Shown: positions 6,161-6,616 of the stretch, in pieces
Position numbering within the stretch: the first letter of the stretch is position 1
How the letters are laid out: each line of letters starts with the position of its first letter
Assembly (NCBI GenBank): GCA_027052755.1
Contig: JALUEN010000008.1
Location: 1 to 6,616, forward strand
Direction of reading: 5' to 3'
Source of the DNA: a bacterium
GTDB lineage: Bacteria; DRYD01; JALUEN01
DNA length: 6,616 nucleotides
The notes under the pieces: model-generated
What the model was told of the DNA's origin: nothing
Seen by the model: only the letters and a program-made list of their open reading frames with translations
Databases searched by the model: none
Translations under genes and position numbers: made by a program

Positions 6161-6177
6161 TTTTTTATTTTTATTTT
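6161..6177 (+). terminator. T-tract directly after tRNA-Asn CCA
   Basis: The pattern T6-A-T5-A-T4 begins at the base after the encoded CCA. There is no hairpin apart from the tRNA's own GC-rich stems. It may end the tRNA transcript and insulate the gene at 6208, or allow partial readthrough into it. Confidence 0.5.
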
Positions 6178-6207
6178 CCTAGCTTAATTATAAAGGGGGA
6201 GTAGGAG

Positions 6208-6616
6208 ATGAGTTTCAAGGTCTTAGCCCTGGGGTTTATCTTTGGTGCTATACTCAGCTACGCTGAGCTGAATAAGTTTGATGTGATAACCGGCTTAGCT
6301 GTGAGGAAGGATCTGAGGGTAGCTAAAGCTCTGCTCCTCGCTATAGGTTTAGGAGCTATACTTCTTAGCTGGGAGATATCTTTCGGGCTTGCCTCATATC
6401 ACGTGAAGCCGTTTCTCATAGGAGGCGTAATCCTAGGGGGACTGATCTTCGGAGCTGGGATAGCTATCCTAGGTTACTGTCCAGGTACGTTAGCTGTATC
6501 TATAGGGGAGGGCTCGCTTGACGCTTTATTTGGAATCCTCGGAGGCTTAACCGCTGGTGCTATCTACACTTTATTACACCCTTTTCTCAAGCCTATCCTA
6601 GGCCCTAACCTGGGAA
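6208..6616 (+). CDS. YeeE/YedE-type membrane transporter, 3' end outside the window
   Basis: The visible 136 residues match one repeat of the YeeE/YedE family, inner-membrane proteins linked to uptake of thiosulfate or other sulfur compounds. Characteristic parts are the N-terminal LGFIFGAILSYAELNKFDVITGL (7-29), the helix KALLLAIGLGAILLSW (40-55), the Gly-rich FLIGGVILGGLIFGAGIAILG (69-89), and GYCPGTL with Cys91 (89-95) followed by IGEGSLDALFGILGGLTAGAIY. About four helices are seen. Family members are either two-repeat proteins of about 350 residues or half-size proteins used in pairs. The start resembles the half-size type, but the frame is still open at the edge, so this is undecided. 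ATG 6208 is supported by GGGGGAG 6 bases upstream. The substrate is inferred from family only. No partner gene (TusA-like or rhodanese) is visible. Confidence 0.85.
   Translation, partial: MSFKVLALGFIFGAILSYAELNKFDVITGLAVRKDLRVAKALLLAIGLGAILLSWEISFGLASYHVKPFLIGGVILGGLIFGAGIAILGYCPGTLAVSIGEGSLDALFGILGGLTAGAIYTLLHPFLKPILGPNLG

Noticed and set aside
6086..6207. tRNA-Asn as an integration (att) site
   Set aside because: No integrase, no repeated tRNA 3' end and no composition break are visible in the window.

Overview
The window looks like a piece of chromosome from a Gram-negative, probably thermophilic, bacterium. The AlaRS is of bacterial type, there is a signal-peptide outer-membrane beta-barrel protein ending in Phe, and Shine-Dalgarno (SD) sites are strong (GGAGGT or close variants). 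Arginine is coded almost entirely by AGA/AGG, CpG looks depleted, and the sequence is unusually rich in CTAG. The secreted protein and AlaRS are rich in Lys, Glu and Arg, as is usual in thermophiles. I cannot name the genus. I see no mobile element, CRISPR array or phage gene, and no gene-free stretch reaches 300 bases.

Most of the window is one minus-strand series, read from right to left. It starts with an 18-codon leader ORF (5926-5982) whose TGA overlaps the ATG of an outer-membrane beta-barrel gene (5126-5929). Next come tRNA-Ala(GGC) (5006-5080), alaS (2339-4921) and a secreted 623-residue protein (450-2321) whose first half resembles an extracellular solute-binding protein. Last is an unidentified reading frame (1-429) cut by the window edge. 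alaS and the secreted gene are 17 bases apart and surely form one transcription unit. The secreted gene and the last frame are 20 bases apart and are linked by an A8 slippery run that would fuse them after a -1 shift.

On the plus strand, diverging from the leader ORF, are tRNA-Asn(GTT) (6086-6160) and the start of a half-size YeeE/YedE-type sulfur-compound transporter gene (6208 to the right edge).

The clearest functional link is AlaRS with its substrate. tRNA-Ala carries the G3:U70 identity pair and lies 84 bases upstream of alaS on the same strand. Both tRNA genes encode CCA, have a -10-like element at the same distance from nucleotide 1, and run into a T-tract almost directly after CCA. 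The points most worth a second look are the A8/-1 junction, the coupled leader ORF, the compact tRNA units, and the secreted protein with an unrecognised basic C-terminal half.
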